Shown: in pieces, positions 53,306 to 62,436 of the stretch
Layout: every line of letters begins with the position of its first letter
Numbering within the stretch: position 1 is the first letter of the stretch
Assembly (NCBI RefSeq): GCF_900460215.1
Contig: NZ_UHIA01000004.1
Coordinates: forward strand, 1,628,115 to 1,692,114
Origin: Suttonella indologenes
GTDB taxonomy: Bacteria; Pseudomonadota; Gammaproteobacteria; Cardiobacteriales; Cardiobacteriaceae
Direction: 5' to 3'
Length of the DNA: 64,000 nt
The notes under the pieces: model-generated
What the model saw: only the letters and a program-made list of their open reading frames with translations
Database searches by the model: none
Told to the model about the DNA's origin: nothing
Translations under genes and position numbers: made by a program

Positions 53306-54424
53306 TCACAAGGAAATGGATTCCAAAATATTTTTCAATCTTCCTTCCGGTTTTCCTTTCTTTTTAATCCAGTCATGCTGAGCAAATTTCTCTCTTAATT
53401 GTTGAGGAGAGAAAAATTTAATCAAATCGGCTTTTTCTTCCGTTTTTACAGTCTCATCTTCAAATATGGCGTTCAGATCTTTCAATAGCTCTTCAAATAG
53501 TTTCTGCCCTTTATCATCATTTGACTGGAATTTTTCGCCGCTTCCTAATTTTTCGCACCATTTTGCTTTTAAAGCTTCGGCTTTTGGCAGATTTGCCAAT
53601 TTTGCTTCTTTAGCTTGCTGTTCTTTTTCAGCTGCTAACTGTTCTTTCTTTTCTTTGATGCTGCGCATTTGCTGTTCATCGCATTCAAAATAGCCATAGC
53701 CTGAAGCTGTTTTGCTGCCCATGCCTTGATTTTGCAACATTTGAAAGAGCAAATTATTGGCAAAATTCGCCCAAGCTTCGCCATCTTCGCCGCATTCCAC
53801 CACAAAATAGAAACTGCCTTGACAGGCAATTTGCTGATTGGGAATAGGACTTTCCATTTCATCGGCAACAGCTTGCTTGCCATTGTAATAATCTTGGTGG
53901 TGCGTGGTAACGATTTCGCCGACAAATGGCTTGCCGCTATTGGGAATCCACCAGGCATCATGCCAAATCAATGCGCCTGCATTGTCTTCATCGCCAAACA
54001 GTACCTGACGGATGTTTTCAGGCAAACCAATACGTTCGGCAAATGCCGCCACCGCCCCCTTTACGCTGGAACCTGCCAACATCGGCATGCCGTAAGTATG
54101 GTGCGTAGTCAAGCCCGTTTCCAAAGCGGTCGCGCTGCTCAATCCCGTGTACAGTCTGCCGTTGATTTTGGCGGCGGTAAAGGCAAAACGTTTTTCGTCT
54201 TGGCTGTGTGTCAACCAGCGTTCATAGGCTAACTCATATAATTTGCTGGCTGAAATTTTGCTGACACGTTCAATCAAATTTTGTTTGCATTCTTTGCTTT
54301 CGCCGGAATCCCACACACTTAAACCGCGCTGCATCAACAATCCTGCATGTGCGCTTTTCAGGCTGCCTGAAAGCCGACCCTGCGGCGCAATTAAATCGCG
54401 CAAATGATTTCGCATTAAGTTCAT
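53306..54424 (-). CDS. cmr6: type III-B RAMP protein Cmr6
   Basis: 372 residues from the ATG at 54424, which overlaps the cmr5 stop (ATGA); the ORF upstream of it belongs to cmr5 DNA. RAMP features: NHLRDLIAPQGRLSGSLKSA, TGLSSATALETGLTTHHTYGMPMLAGSSVKGAVAAF and the glycine-rich NQGMGSKTASGYGYF. A long lysine/glutamate-rich C-terminal extension (about residues 270-372) goes beyond a minimal Cmr6. Caps the backbone of the Cmr effector complex. Last gene of the operon. Confidence 0.9.
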   Translation of the reverse strand: MNLMRNHLRDLIAPQGRLSGSLKSAHAGLLMQRGLSVWDSGESKECKQNLIERVSKISASKLYELAYERWLTHSQDEKRFAFTAAKINGRLYTGLSSATALETGLTTHHTYGMPMLAGSSVKGAVAAFAERIGLPENIRQVLFGDEDNAGALIWHDAWWIPNSGKPFVGEIVTTHHQDYYNGKQAVADEMESPIPNQQIACQGSFYFVVECGEDGEAWANFANNLLFQMLQNQGMGSKTASGYGYFECDEQQMRSIKEKKEQLAAEKEQQAKEAKLANLPKAEALKAKWCEKLGSGEKFQSNDDKGQKLFEELLKDLNAIFEDETVKTEEKADLIKFFSPQQLREKFAQHDWIKKKGKPEGRLKNILESISL

Positions 54425-54780
54425 GATGTTTCCTTTTCTAGCAAAGCTTGGGTGTAGCGTTTCAACCATGAAGCCGCGTCCAATGCTTTGCGTGTGAGCA
54501 ATTGGTATTCGCTGATATTGGCTTGCAGAATATGACTGTGCAGGGCTTGACCATCGTCTTTACCTGTTAATAATTCCGCCAAATGTGCCAATAATTGCGT
54601 GTGTTCATCTTTGCCTTTTGCCAGCAAAAATCCCACTGCTTGGCTTAATCCTGATTGCAAAATCATACTGGGGAAGGTCAATGCCAAGGTGCGGTACTTG
54701 GCTTCTAATTCACGTCTTTTTATACGTGCGACCAAAGGATAAGCTGCCTGCGCATATTTTTGGGAACGGATTTGACTCAT
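54421..54780 (-). CDS. cmr5: type III-B small subunit Cmr5
   Basis: 119 residues, all helical; PLVARIKRRELEAKYRTLALTF and MILQSGLSQAVGFLLAKGK are typical of Cmr5. Forms the inner filament of the Cmr complex. Starts 9 bp after cmr4. Confidence 0.9.
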   Translation of the reverse strand: MSQIRSQKYAQAAYPLVARIKRRELEAKYRTLALTFPSMILQSGLSQAVGFLLAKGKDEHTQLLAHLAELLTGKDDGQALHSHILQANISEYQLLTRKALDAASWLKRYTQALLEKETS

Positions 54781-54789
54781 ATTCTCCCC

Positions 54790-55647
54790 CTATTTCATCA
54801 ACAAACGGCACAAACCACGACCCACCGTGTGTTTACCGCCGATTTGAATGTTTAATGCTTTTTCAGGCAGCAGCGTATTCAATTCTTGGGCAGATTTTGG
54901 ATTGTTTTTATCGCGTGATGCCCCAACGCCGAACACACCCCAAAGCACGGTTTCACAGGGTAAATTTTCTTCCGACCACAATGCGCCGTTTTGAACGATG
55001 CGTGTTTTTTGGTCAATTTTGATTCGCATACGGATTTCTGTGGCAGTATCTGCCAAAAAGGAAAACACATCATCAGGCAACACCACAAAACGCTGCGTCA
55101 ATTCTGCCTGCCAAGTCTCATCATCAGGATAAATAGCTTGGGCGATGGCTTGCGCCCATTCGCTAACAACAGCATTTTTTTGTGCGTCCATATCCAAATC
55201 TTCCAGCGCAATTTTATCGCCCAGCAACAGTAGGCTGTCTGAAATCACTTGGGCTTGCTTATCCAATTCAGGAATGGCAAATGATAAATTAGCATCACGC
55301 TGATAACGCTTTAAAATAAATGGACAAGTCGCATACGCCACCGTCCCCGCAAACGAACGCACAGGCAACAGCAATAATTGTGCATCGCCAAATGCCACCG
55401 CGCCTGCATGTGCAGGATCGTTATTCTCCGCACCAAATAAGATTTTCACATTTTCTTTGGATAAATGGTGTTCGCAATGTTCATTGCCGAACTCATCGCG
55501 CAATACGCCTTTAATCGCCGACCCTGGAACAATCGGCAAATTGCTTGCACGAGAACGCGCAATCGGTAAATCCACCGCGCCCACGCCTTGCCCTGTGCCA
55601 ACGTGCAAAGCTGATAAAGTGTGTAAATGATATAAACGGTTTTCCAT
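54790..55647 (-). CDS. cmr4: type III-B backbone RAMP Cmr4
   Basis: 285 residues. LSALHVGTGQGVGAVDLPI, RSRASNLPIVPGSAIKGVLRDEF and the C-terminal IGGKHTVGRGLCRLL are typical Cmr4 segments. The repeated Cmr4 subunit cuts target RNA every six bases; Asp in the early loop (CEHHL..., GAVDLPIAR) is the presumed catalytic residue by family. Between cmr3 and cmr5. Confidence 0.92.
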   Translation of the reverse strand: MENRLYHLHTLSALHVGTGQGVGAVDLPIARSRASNLPIVPGSAIKGVLRDEFGNEHCEHHLSKENVKILFGAENNDPAHAGAVAFGDAQLLLLPVRSFAGTVAYATCPFILKRYQRDANLSFAIPELDKQAQVISDSLLLLGDKIALEDLDMDAQKNAVVSEWAQAIAQAIYPDDETWQAELTQRFVVLPDDVFSFLADTATEIRMRIKIDQKTRIVQNGALWSEENLPCETVLWGVFGVGASRDKNNPKSAQELNTLLPEKALNIQIGGKHTVGRGLCRLLMK

Positions 55648-55659
55648 AATTTTTTCCTT

Positions 55660-56808
55660 TTATTCAGGTAATTGCCAAGCAGAAATAAGGCATAAACCAA
55701 AACCGTCCAAACGGTCTTGTTCATTTTGACAAAGAGATTGATAATTTAATACGGTAACATCTTTGGCATCAAGACATTGATTTTCTAAAATTTCCAGCCA
55801 ATAGACCGAACCCGCCGCCACCGCTTTTCGCATGGCCTTGGGTTGATGTTTTGCCAAATCCCAACCCGATACAGGCTGCCAACGGTCTATTGCCGCCGCC
55901 CGCAATTTCACGCGAATATCGGTTTGGGGCAATGTGCCGGTGAGCGTGTCTTTATCCAAGCAATCGGGCAACCAGCCTTGTTCAAACACGGCTGGCGACA
56001 ATAAAGTCAATTTCAAACCATTGGTTTGTTGAAATTCAGGCTGCCTGAAAAGCTGTTTAGGAACTTCGGTTTTCTCTAAGCGCGATAAACGTCCTTCACC
56101 ACCAAAACGCACCAAATCATCATTCAATGATTCTGCCGCGGCAATCACAAAGCCATAACGCTCTTCGTGCCAGCCTTGATGATTTTCACATCGCGTGTTG
56201 GCAAAATCGTAGGCAGCGCTTTGAAACAGTTTGCCGTCTTCACCGGCTAACGTATCACGATCAATCGCCACATGGCTGCGCACTTCTACAGGCAAGTGAT
56301 TTGCGCCATTTTTTTGAATATCCTCATAAGATAATGATTGACCATCACACTGCCAAGCCAAAAAATCCGCCAAATCCCAAAATGCCGCACCGCTTTGCGG
56401 TTTGCCTTTGATAGAAGAAGCCATCTGCACCGGCAACAAATCATGCGGCAAATCCGAACCACAATCTTCAGGCACTTTTTGTGGCGACAAACGCAGCAAT
56501 TGCACACGATCGGTTTCTTTATTTTTAAGATACAGAGCATCGGCTGGTTTGGGCACAAACACCTGTTTCAAGCTACCTGAATCGTCCAATTTCGCCAAAA
56601 ACAAACCGTTTACCGCAATATTTTGCAAAGCCGCTACATCGTAGCTGCCTGAAAAACCGTCCTGCTGCTGCGCCGACACCGTGCGAATCAAACCCGCCGC
56701 CGCGCTGGGCAAAGGAAACATGATGTCGTCTGTGTCCGACTGTGCGCCAAAGGGTTTGCCACTGCGAAACACCAACGGCGAAAGCGCGTCAATGATGTAA
56801 TAATTCAT
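55660..56808 (-). CDS. cmr3: type III-B RAMP protein Cmr3
   Basis: 382 residues. IDALSPLVFRSGKPFGAQSD at the start and PLPSAAAGLIRTVSAQQ match Cmr3, which binds the 5' handle of crRNA and Cas10. The ending VYWLEILENQCLD and GFGLCLISAW is also typical. Overlaps cmr2 by 4 bp. Confidence 0.92.
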   Translation of the reverse strand: MNYYIIDALSPLVFRSGKPFGAQSDTDDIMFPLPSAAAGLIRTVSAQQQDGFSGSYDVAALQNIAVNGLFLAKLDDSGSLKQVFVPKPADALYLKNKETDRVQLLRLSPQKVPEDCGSDLPHDLLPVQMASSIKGKPQSGAAFWDLADFLAWQCDGQSLSYEDIQKNGANHLPVEVRSHVAIDRDTLAGEDGKLFQSAAYDFANTRCENHQGWHEERYGFVIAAAESLNDDLVRFGGEGRLSRLEKTEVPKQLFRQPEFQQTNGLKLTLLSPAVFEQGWLPDCLDKDTLTGTLPQTDIRVKLRAAAIDRWQPVSGWDLAKHQPKAMRKAVAAGSVYWLEILENQCLDAKDVTVLNYQSLCQNEQDRLDGFGLCLISAWQLPE

Positions 56809-58556
56809 GAATGTTCTCTCCCTAAATCGCGTTGGGTTTTGGCCGCCAGCCAGCGGGCGATGATTAACTCGGTAGCAAGGGCGTTTAAGTCTTGCAAAGC
56901 ATTGAGGCGGTTTTCCAATTCCGTTTTCACGACAGCATCTATTTTTTTACCGTCATGAGTACGGGCTTTTTCCAACATACGCATCAATTCAGCCATGCGG
57001 ATTTTTTCCAACAAGGCTTCATCTCTGGGTGTGGGAAAATCGGTAGCCGTAAAAATTTCACGACAATCATAAGCAATACGGCTGCTGATGGTTTTTTCTT
57101 GATAAGCCTGCTGCCAGAACCTGAATTTTTCCAATGCAGATGTATCATCCCAACGCAAACGCATATCTACAGTCGCACCGCCGCGCACCGCCAATGTGAT
57201 GCCCAAAGCATTACGCTGTGTTTTTTTGGGGTATTTATCGCCTTTAGCTTCTTTTTCGGCGCGTTTTGCCAAGGCACGGATATTGCCCAATGGTGTATTG
57301 ATGTGGCAAATTGCCAAACCCACCGATAAGGTAGGCGGATTTTCTGCCCCCAAACCATCGGCAACTGGTTTCAAACTAGCTGAAAATTTTTCTGCCAGTG
57401 CTTCGGCACACTTAAGGGCTTGATTGAGCGGCACCAAACCCAACACATCATCGCCACCCGCATAAATACATTGCGCCTGATGTTTTTGCATGGTTTGGGG
57501 AACACCTTCGGCAAATGCGGATAAATGTTTAGTGATAGATTGATGATGTTCTATTTTTTCTGCTTTATCCAGCAATTCCCCCATGCGATCGCCGTCTGCC
57601 AACAACATGGCAAAATAAGGGCATGGCTCGCCATGTGCTTTCCAAATTGCTTTTAAAGCATATTTTAAATTGTCCAATAATGGTTTATCGGCATCGTCAC
57701 AGTTTGGGTAAGCTGCTTGCAAACGTGCAGGGTATAAAAATTGCGCGTCATACGGAAAATCCGCATAAATTTGATGATTGCCTAAAACGCGTGTTGCCAA
57801 GCCATTTTTCACCAATTCTTCATAGGCTTGTTTCACTTGCTCAAAATCGGCATGGTGTTTGACTTCAGCAATCCAACTCTCTGCCGCCACGCGAGTGATG
57901 GCGGTGAATTGCTCCGGATTACCGCATAAACGCTTGACCACACCTGCACAATCCAGCTGCTCCGATTGGCTCAACCCTAATTTTTTGCGTAACAAAGAAC
58001 TGTTTTTTTCAGGCAGCACGGTTTCACGCGCACCGTCTAACGATGATTTGGGTAAATTCACTTTATTAAGTGATGGAGCAAAATCACGAGTGGCTTTACG
58101 CGCTGCCAACATGGCGGCGGCTTTTTGGCTGGCTGAAACATATTCTTTCTCATCAGCCATTTTTGCCCACGCGTATTGCACTTCCACATAATCGTTTTTT
58201 TGATTATCCCAAAGCTCTTGGCGCAACTGTTTACCGATTTTTTCAAAAACATCATCAGCTTGTTTAACAAAAAAATCCTCTGCGGCTTTTTTGGCTTCTT
58301 TGGCAATATTCAACAGCTCTTCTTGAGATTTATTTTTGATGATAACCTGAATTTTATTGCCCACATTTTCAGGCAGCTTGTTTTCTTCTGCATGAGGGAA
58401 AATCATTTCCGCACCGCTATTTAGCAAACTTTGCGCCGCTGCTTTGGCAATCTCCGACAACAACCACGACCCCGCCCACAAATCACGACTGCGCCGCGCC
58501 GAAGCAATAAATCCTTGCACCGGTCCTACAGACAGGATTAAAACATATGAATTCAT
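56805..58556 (-). CDS. cmr2: Cas10/Cmr2, cyclase subunit of the type III-B complex, without HD domain
   Basis: 583 residues. It opens directly with the Cmr2 N-terminal segment LSVGPVQGFIASARRSRDLW, so the roughly 200-residue HD nuclease domain found at the front of longer Cmr2 proteins is absent. The Palm-2 motif GGDD is present at residues 367-370 (CIYAGGDDVLGL), predicting cyclic oligoadenylate synthesis on target RNA binding. A small helical D2/D4-like tail follows. Overlaps cmr1 and cmr3 by 4 bp each. Confidence 0.93.
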   Translation of the reverse strand: MNSYVLILSVGPVQGFIASARRSRDLWAGSWLLSEIAKAAAQSLLNSGAEMIFPHAEENKLPENVGNKIQVIIKNKSQEELLNIAKEAKKAAEDFFVKQADDVFEKIGKQLRQELWDNQKNDYVEVQYAWAKMADEKEYVSASQKAAAMLAARKATRDFAPSLNKVNLPKSSLDGARETVLPEKNSSLLRKKLGLSQSEQLDCAGVVKRLCGNPEQFTAITRVAAESWIAEVKHHADFEQVKQAYEELVKNGLATRVLGNHQIYADFPYDAQFLYPARLQAAYPNCDDADKPLLDNLKYALKAIWKAHGEPCPYFAMLLADGDRMGELLDKAEKIEHHQSITKHLSAFAEGVPQTMQKHQAQCIYAGGDDVLGLVPLNQALKCAEALAEKFSASLKPVADGLGAENPPTLSVGLAICHINTPLGNIRALAKRAEKEAKGDKYPKKTQRNALGITLAVRGGATVDMRLRWDDTSALEKFRFWQQAYQEKTISSRIAYDCREIFTATDFPTPRDEALLEKIRMAELMRMLEKARTHDGKKIDAVVKTELENRLNALQDLNALATELIIARWLAAKTQRDLGREHS

Positions 58557-59473
58557 TTTGTTTTCCCTAAAATGTTTTTCACTTCTTGGCTGCTATTGGG
58601 CAACATCAGCACCATAGCACGCCATTGCGAACCGTTATAAACAGGGCGACTAAACACCGTTGCCAAATGACGCGAATGTTCATCATTTTTGCCAAGTAAT
58701 TTTCGAAATGCCTCTTTATGCTCACGGCGTTTTTCTTTCCAAGCATCAATCGCATCAATCCACGCGGCTTTGGCATTATTTTCTAGGCTGCCTGAATGCA
58801 AGATTTGACAACCCAAATCACGCATTTCCTGTTCTGAAACCAAATTCAAGCCTTGCACGGTAAATACGCCACAACCGCGTCGCGTTCGTCCACCAATACC
58901 GCCCAAAGTCGCCCACCAGCGTAGGGTTTCTAAAACTTGTTCTTTTTGTTCATCGCTGATTTTTTGGTCAAAGCAATATTGCAAATTCCAACGCAAACCT
59001 TCTTTACCCAACTTCATTTCAGGCAAGCCAGTTCGGGTGCTTCTGGCGGTAAATAAGGCATAACCTAATGTATCATTGATATTTTTAGCGTAGTCTGAAA
59101 GCAAGGCTTTTTGGAGTTTATTTTCCATTTCCACCCGCAAAAACACCAAACTCGCATGACCTCCGCCCTCATCGCCATCATTCATACCGCCCCACAAAGC
59201 AAATTCCGCTTTGCGAATATCTTTCAGCTTCCATTTATGTTGCGTCAACAAACGCCACCAAAAACGCAACTGTCCGCGAATCGCTGCCACACGAATCGGT
59301 AAATCCGCATCACTGTGTCTTGCTTCAACGCCACCACCGTGAATAGGCGTTACCAATTCACATGAAATGCTTTGCCATGCTATTTCAGTAGAGTGCTGCC
59401 CTGAATCTGTTGTAATAATTTTGCTGTCTTTATCAAACACAGGTGCGGCTAAATCAATTTTTCGTAAACTCAT
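58553..59473 (-). CDS. cmr1: type III-B RAMP protein Cmr1
   Basis: 306 residues from MSLRKIDL (an ATG 15 bp upstream overlaps the CARF gene's stop). CELVTPIHGGGVEARHSDAD, PIRVAAIRGQLRFWWR and GGIGGRTRRGCGVF are Cmr1 hallmarks. Contacts the 3' end of the crRNA-target duplex in the effector. Near-contiguous with its neighbours. Confidence 0.92.
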   Translation of the reverse strand: MSLRKIDLAAPVFDKDSKIITTDSGQHSTEIAWQSISCELVTPIHGGGVEARHSDADLPIRVAAIRGQLRFWWRLLTQHKWKLKDIRKAEFALWGGMNDGDEGGGHASLVFLRVEMENKLQKALLSDYAKNINDTLGYALFTARSTRTGLPEMKLGKEGLRWNLQYCFDQKISDEQKEQVLETLRWWATLGGIGGRTRRGCGVFTVQGLNLVSEQEMRDLGCQILHSGSLENNAKAAWIDAIDAWKEKRREHKEAFRKLLGKNDEHSRHLATVFSRPVYNGSQWRAMVLMLPNSSQEVKNILGKTK

Positions 59474-59475
59474 GA

Positions 59476-60642
59476 TTATATTTCCCATGTTTCAATATAT
59501 TGAATAATATCTTTTAGTTTTTGATGTAATTTTTCTTGGTTATTCAAAATTGGTAAAATATCAGCATTATCTGGCTTTGTACCATGTGCCATTGCGTTAC
59601 GAATAGCAGAAATTTCGTTAAATAATTTTTTACCCGTTGAATTAAGAGTCTTCTTCAATTCATCCTTTGCTTTATCACGTAAACCATGAACATTTTGATC
59701 TTGATTATTAAATTTAATTTTTTTAGAAATCCATGCTTCATTACTCAAAATACTGGCTTGTAGATAATTGCCATTTTCCAAGTGTCGTTTCGCCAAATAC
59801 AACTGGCGTTCATAATGACCTTTCTCTTTCACCCATTGAAGTCTCTGCACCCAATCATTTTTTACCAATGGTAAAAATAGATTATTAATTTGATTTGATT
59901 GTAAATTTTTATTAAACTCTTTCAACGATGAACGCGAAAATTGCATTTGGTTAATATTTTCAAAAAAAGCAGCTTCCTTCAATAATTGACCATTATGCGA
60001 ATCTAACAATGGGATAAATGCGGCATAATTATCGCTTTGTTTATAAGCAGAAAGCGCATCTACCCAATCCAACATGGTCAGCATACCGCTCAAATCCACT
60101 ACCGGCGTACGGTTATTCTCATTTCTCATTTCAAACGCGCCATAATAAATATGTTCAGTACGAATATTTTTTATACTTTTCAAAAAACGCGCCGCAACCA
60201 ATGCCAACATAGGTAAATGTCGAAAGCCATGAGTAACATCGAGTGAAATACATTCATTTTCACATAATTCTCTGGAAATTCTTTGCAAAATAGCAATTTG
60301 CTCCACACTATCACGTGCATATCCAATCACGATACAGCGAACCTCACAACCCAATTTCTGCTCTAACTCAGGTGTGAATGCCTGTAAGAAGTTTTCATCA
60401 ACTTCATTTTGGCTAGATTTTTCAATTAATTCCAATAACCTTTCATCTGTAGTGCCGTAGTGATCAAATAATACATCCCACATACTACCGGCTGTACCAA
60501 TCAGCAATAATTTTTTAGGTTTTATTATTTGTGTTAAATCGGCTCCCATAAATTTAGTGGTAAAAAATTGATTATTTAACTCATATTCCGTTTCACGGTA
60601 GCCATTCATTTGCTTACCTAAAAAACTAATCAAAGTACTCAT
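59476..60642 (-). CDS. CARF-HEPN ribonuclease, Csx1/Csx2 (TIGR02221-like)
   Basis: 388 residues from ATG 60642, which has AAGGAGATGAT upstream; a longer start at 60675 has no such site. The N-terminal CARF domain (KLLLIGTAGSMWDVL; CIVIGYARDSVEQIAIL; LDVTHGFRHLPMLALVAARF) is followed by a helical HEPN domain with an intact RNAMAH (R348-H353) RxxxxH catalytic motif. Cyclic oligoadenylate from Cas10 should bind CARF and switch on RNA cleavage. First gene of the operon leading to cmr1-6. Confidence 0.88.
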   Translation of the reverse strand: MSTLISFLGKQMNGYRETEYELNNQFFTTKFMGADLTQIIKPKKLLLIGTAGSMWDVLFDHYGTTDERLLELIEKSSQNEVDENFLQAFTPELEQKLGCEVRCIVIGYARDSVEQIAILQRISRELCENECISLDVTHGFRHLPMLALVAARFLKSIKNIRTEHIYYGAFEMRNENNRTPVVDLSGMLTMLDWVDALSAYKQSDNYAAFIPLLDSHNGQLLKEAAFFENINQMQFSRSSLKEFNKNLQSNQINNLFLPLVKNDWVQRLQWVKEKGHYERQLYLAKRHLENGNYLQASILSNEAWISKKIKFNNQDQNVHGLRDKAKDELKKTLNSTGKKLFNEISAIRNAMAHGTKPDNADILPILNNQEKLHQKLKDIIQYIETWEI

Positions 60643-60738
60643 ATCATCTCCTTGGTTAAAATGAAAATATATCAAAAATTATTAACTTAAAACTTTACAT
60701 CTAAACTATAGCATTCTAAAAAGATGATAGTATAAATT

Positions 60739-61671
60739 TCAATCATTCGCTAGTTTTCTCAAGCGATAAGCCCCCAAACCAAAAACCGTTTCTTTGCCGA
60801 TATGCAGCCACTGGCACAAATGCAAAAACACACTCAGTTCAGGCGGAATATCTTTAAACCGACATTCCCCGATAAGCCCACCTAAACTCATATGCTGCTG
60901 TTGGCGGTTGGAATAACGCGTCCAATCCTGCCATCGGACTTGGCTCTGCCAAACAACATCTTGGCATTGCCTAGCAAGAGCGGCATAGTCGGCCTCTATC
61001 GCTTGAGGAAAATAAAGCTGAGCGATGCTTGAGCTGCGCCGCATCGCCTGCCGCAGCACTTGGTCTGCACTAAAATGTTCTTCTTTAACGACCTTGCCTT
61101 GCTGCTGTAGACGCACAGGTGTTAGAAAATTCAGACAGATATGCTCTGGATAGCTCTCTGGCAAGCTGATGCTATTATGATGCCGGATAATATTCCTATC
61201 TTTGAGAATAGGATACCAAGAATCTTGATGCTCTACTGCCAATTCAATCAACTCCGCACGACTTTTCTGCCTACCGATTTGATGATTAAAAGCCTGCTGC
61301 AAAGCATAGCTAATCAGCGGCAGATAATGCCGCGCCTCGCCAATCAGCACAAGATTAAAACGATATATCTCGCCGCTTTGCCAATGCGTTTTTCCCTGTA
61401 GCGGCGGCTCGATAACATAAGGCGGCGGCGGCGTATTTCTCTGACTGCGATCAAGACGCTGACTCGGCGGCACACTGAAAACGCGGCTATAAAAACAATT
61501 ATCTTGATGCGGATCTTGTCTGCAAGTACAAATATATTTCATCAAAGCATGCCCAAAAATACCGCGCAAAGTAGAGCCGGCATAAGCAGGAAATTGCACG
61601 GCTTGATGCAGCAAAAAACCAAAACGATAACGGGCAATCGGCAAATCGCTCGGCAAATTATGAGGCTGCAT
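60739..61671 (-). CDS. cas6: Cas6 pre-crRNA endoribonuclease
   Basis: 310 residues: ARYRFGFLLHQAVQFPAYAGS with STLRGIFGHAL at the front, ICLNFLTPVRLQQQGKV in the middle and the C-terminal GKETVFGLGAYRLRKL glycine-rich loop, as in the RAMP Cas6 (PF10040) group. Cysteines near 50-60 (CTCRQDPHQDNCFY) also typify it. It should cut repeats at the base of the CCCC/GGGG stem. An AT-rich gap of about 95 bp to the CARF gene may hold that operon's promoter. Confidence 0.9.
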   Translation of the reverse strand: MQPHNLPSDLPIARYRFGFLLHQAVQFPAYAGSTLRGIFGHALMKYICTCRQDPHQDNCFYSRVFSVPPSQRLDRSQRNTPPPPYVIEPPLQGKTHWQSGEIYRFNLVLIGEARHYLPLISYALQQAFNHQIGRQKSRAELIELAVEHQDSWYPILKDRNIIRHHNSISLPESYPEHICLNFLTPVRLQQQGKVVKEEHFSADQVLRQAMRRSSSIAQLYFPQAIEADYAALARQCQDVVWQSQVRWQDWTRYSNRQQQHMSLGGLIGECRFKDIPPELSVFLHLCQWLHIGKETVFGLGAYRLRKLAND

Positions 61672-61725
61672 CGATCTTCCTTTCTTTTGCCGCCAATCTA
61701 AGCATCTCCAGCCCTCCTCACAACA

Positions 61726-62025
61726 TCATGCCTTCAGCTTGCGCACATCAAAAGCCTGCAAACTTGCCCCCGCTTCACGCATCTCTTGCGCTGAAAACTC
61801 GCTACCGCGCATCGCCAAAGACTGCGGCATCTGCAAAAAATAAAACCGCGCACCGCGCTCGCAAACCTGCGCTGCCAAATGCACAGGCAAAGTCCCCAAA
61901 ACCACATCGCCGGCATTAATCTCCTCCACCGCCAAATGCGGCACCACCCTATCCACCTGCCAAAGCTTCTGTTCAGCAATCCAGTCTATAGCGCCCTGAT
62001 GACGCGAAACAAACCAAACCGTCAT
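61726..62025 (-). CDS. csx16: CRISPR-associated protein Csx16 (VVA1548 family)
   Basis: 99 residues from ATG 62025 (MTVWFVSRHQGAIDWI). WFVSRHQGA..W...Q, GTLPVHLAAQVCERGARFYF and LSLAMRG-like SLAMRGSEFSAQEM are family signatures. Seen almost only in type III loci. I recall recent proposals that Csx16 degrades cyclic oligoadenylates (ring nuclease), which would make it the off-switch for the CARF-HEPN enzyme; treat as tentative. Lies 54 bp upstream of cas6 and is divergent from cas2. Confidence 0.82.
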   Translation of the reverse strand: MTVWFVSRHQGAIDWIAEQKLWQVDRVVPHLAVEEINAGDVVLGTLPVHLAAQVCERGARFYFLQMPQSLAMRGSEFSAQEMREAGASLQAFDVRKLKA

Positions 62026-62156
62026 ATCCAGCTCCTTATTGAAAACCGCATCATAAAACAAAGCTTAAACAAACTCGATAAAAACAAATTTTTCTACTCA
62101 AAAAAATTTACCATCACGGCATAAATAAACACCACAACAAACACATAAGGAAACCC

Positions 62157-62426
62157 ATGCGCCACTACTACCTCTTTATCTACGACATCAGCTGCCCCAA
62201 ACGCCAAGCCAAAATCCGCCGCCTGCTTCAATCCTATGCCACAGGTAGGCAAAAATCCCTCTACGAATGCAACCTCCACCCCCACGAGCAACAACAACTC
62301 TGCAACGACATCAGCGAACTCATCACCGAACAAGACAGCCTTCACTACTTCATTACCGACTCCGAAAAAGCCAAACACTACGGCATAGCCCACCCCTTGC
62401 GCCAAGACTATTTCATCATCAGCTAA
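62157..62426 (+). CDS. cas2: Cas2, first copy
   Basis: 89 residues, the normal size. Beta-alpha-beta ferredoxin fold with YDISCPKRQAKIRRLLQSYA and QKSLYECNL, including the active-site-position Asp in YDIS. Forms the integration complex with Cas1. Ten bp upstream of the cas1 pseudogene and divergent from csx16. Confidence 0.88.
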   Translation: MRHYYLFIYDISCPKRQAKIRRLLQSYATGRQKSLYECNLHPHEQQQLCNDISELITEQDSLHYFITDSEKAKHYGIAHPLRQDYFIIS

Positions 62427-62436
62427 AGGACAACAC

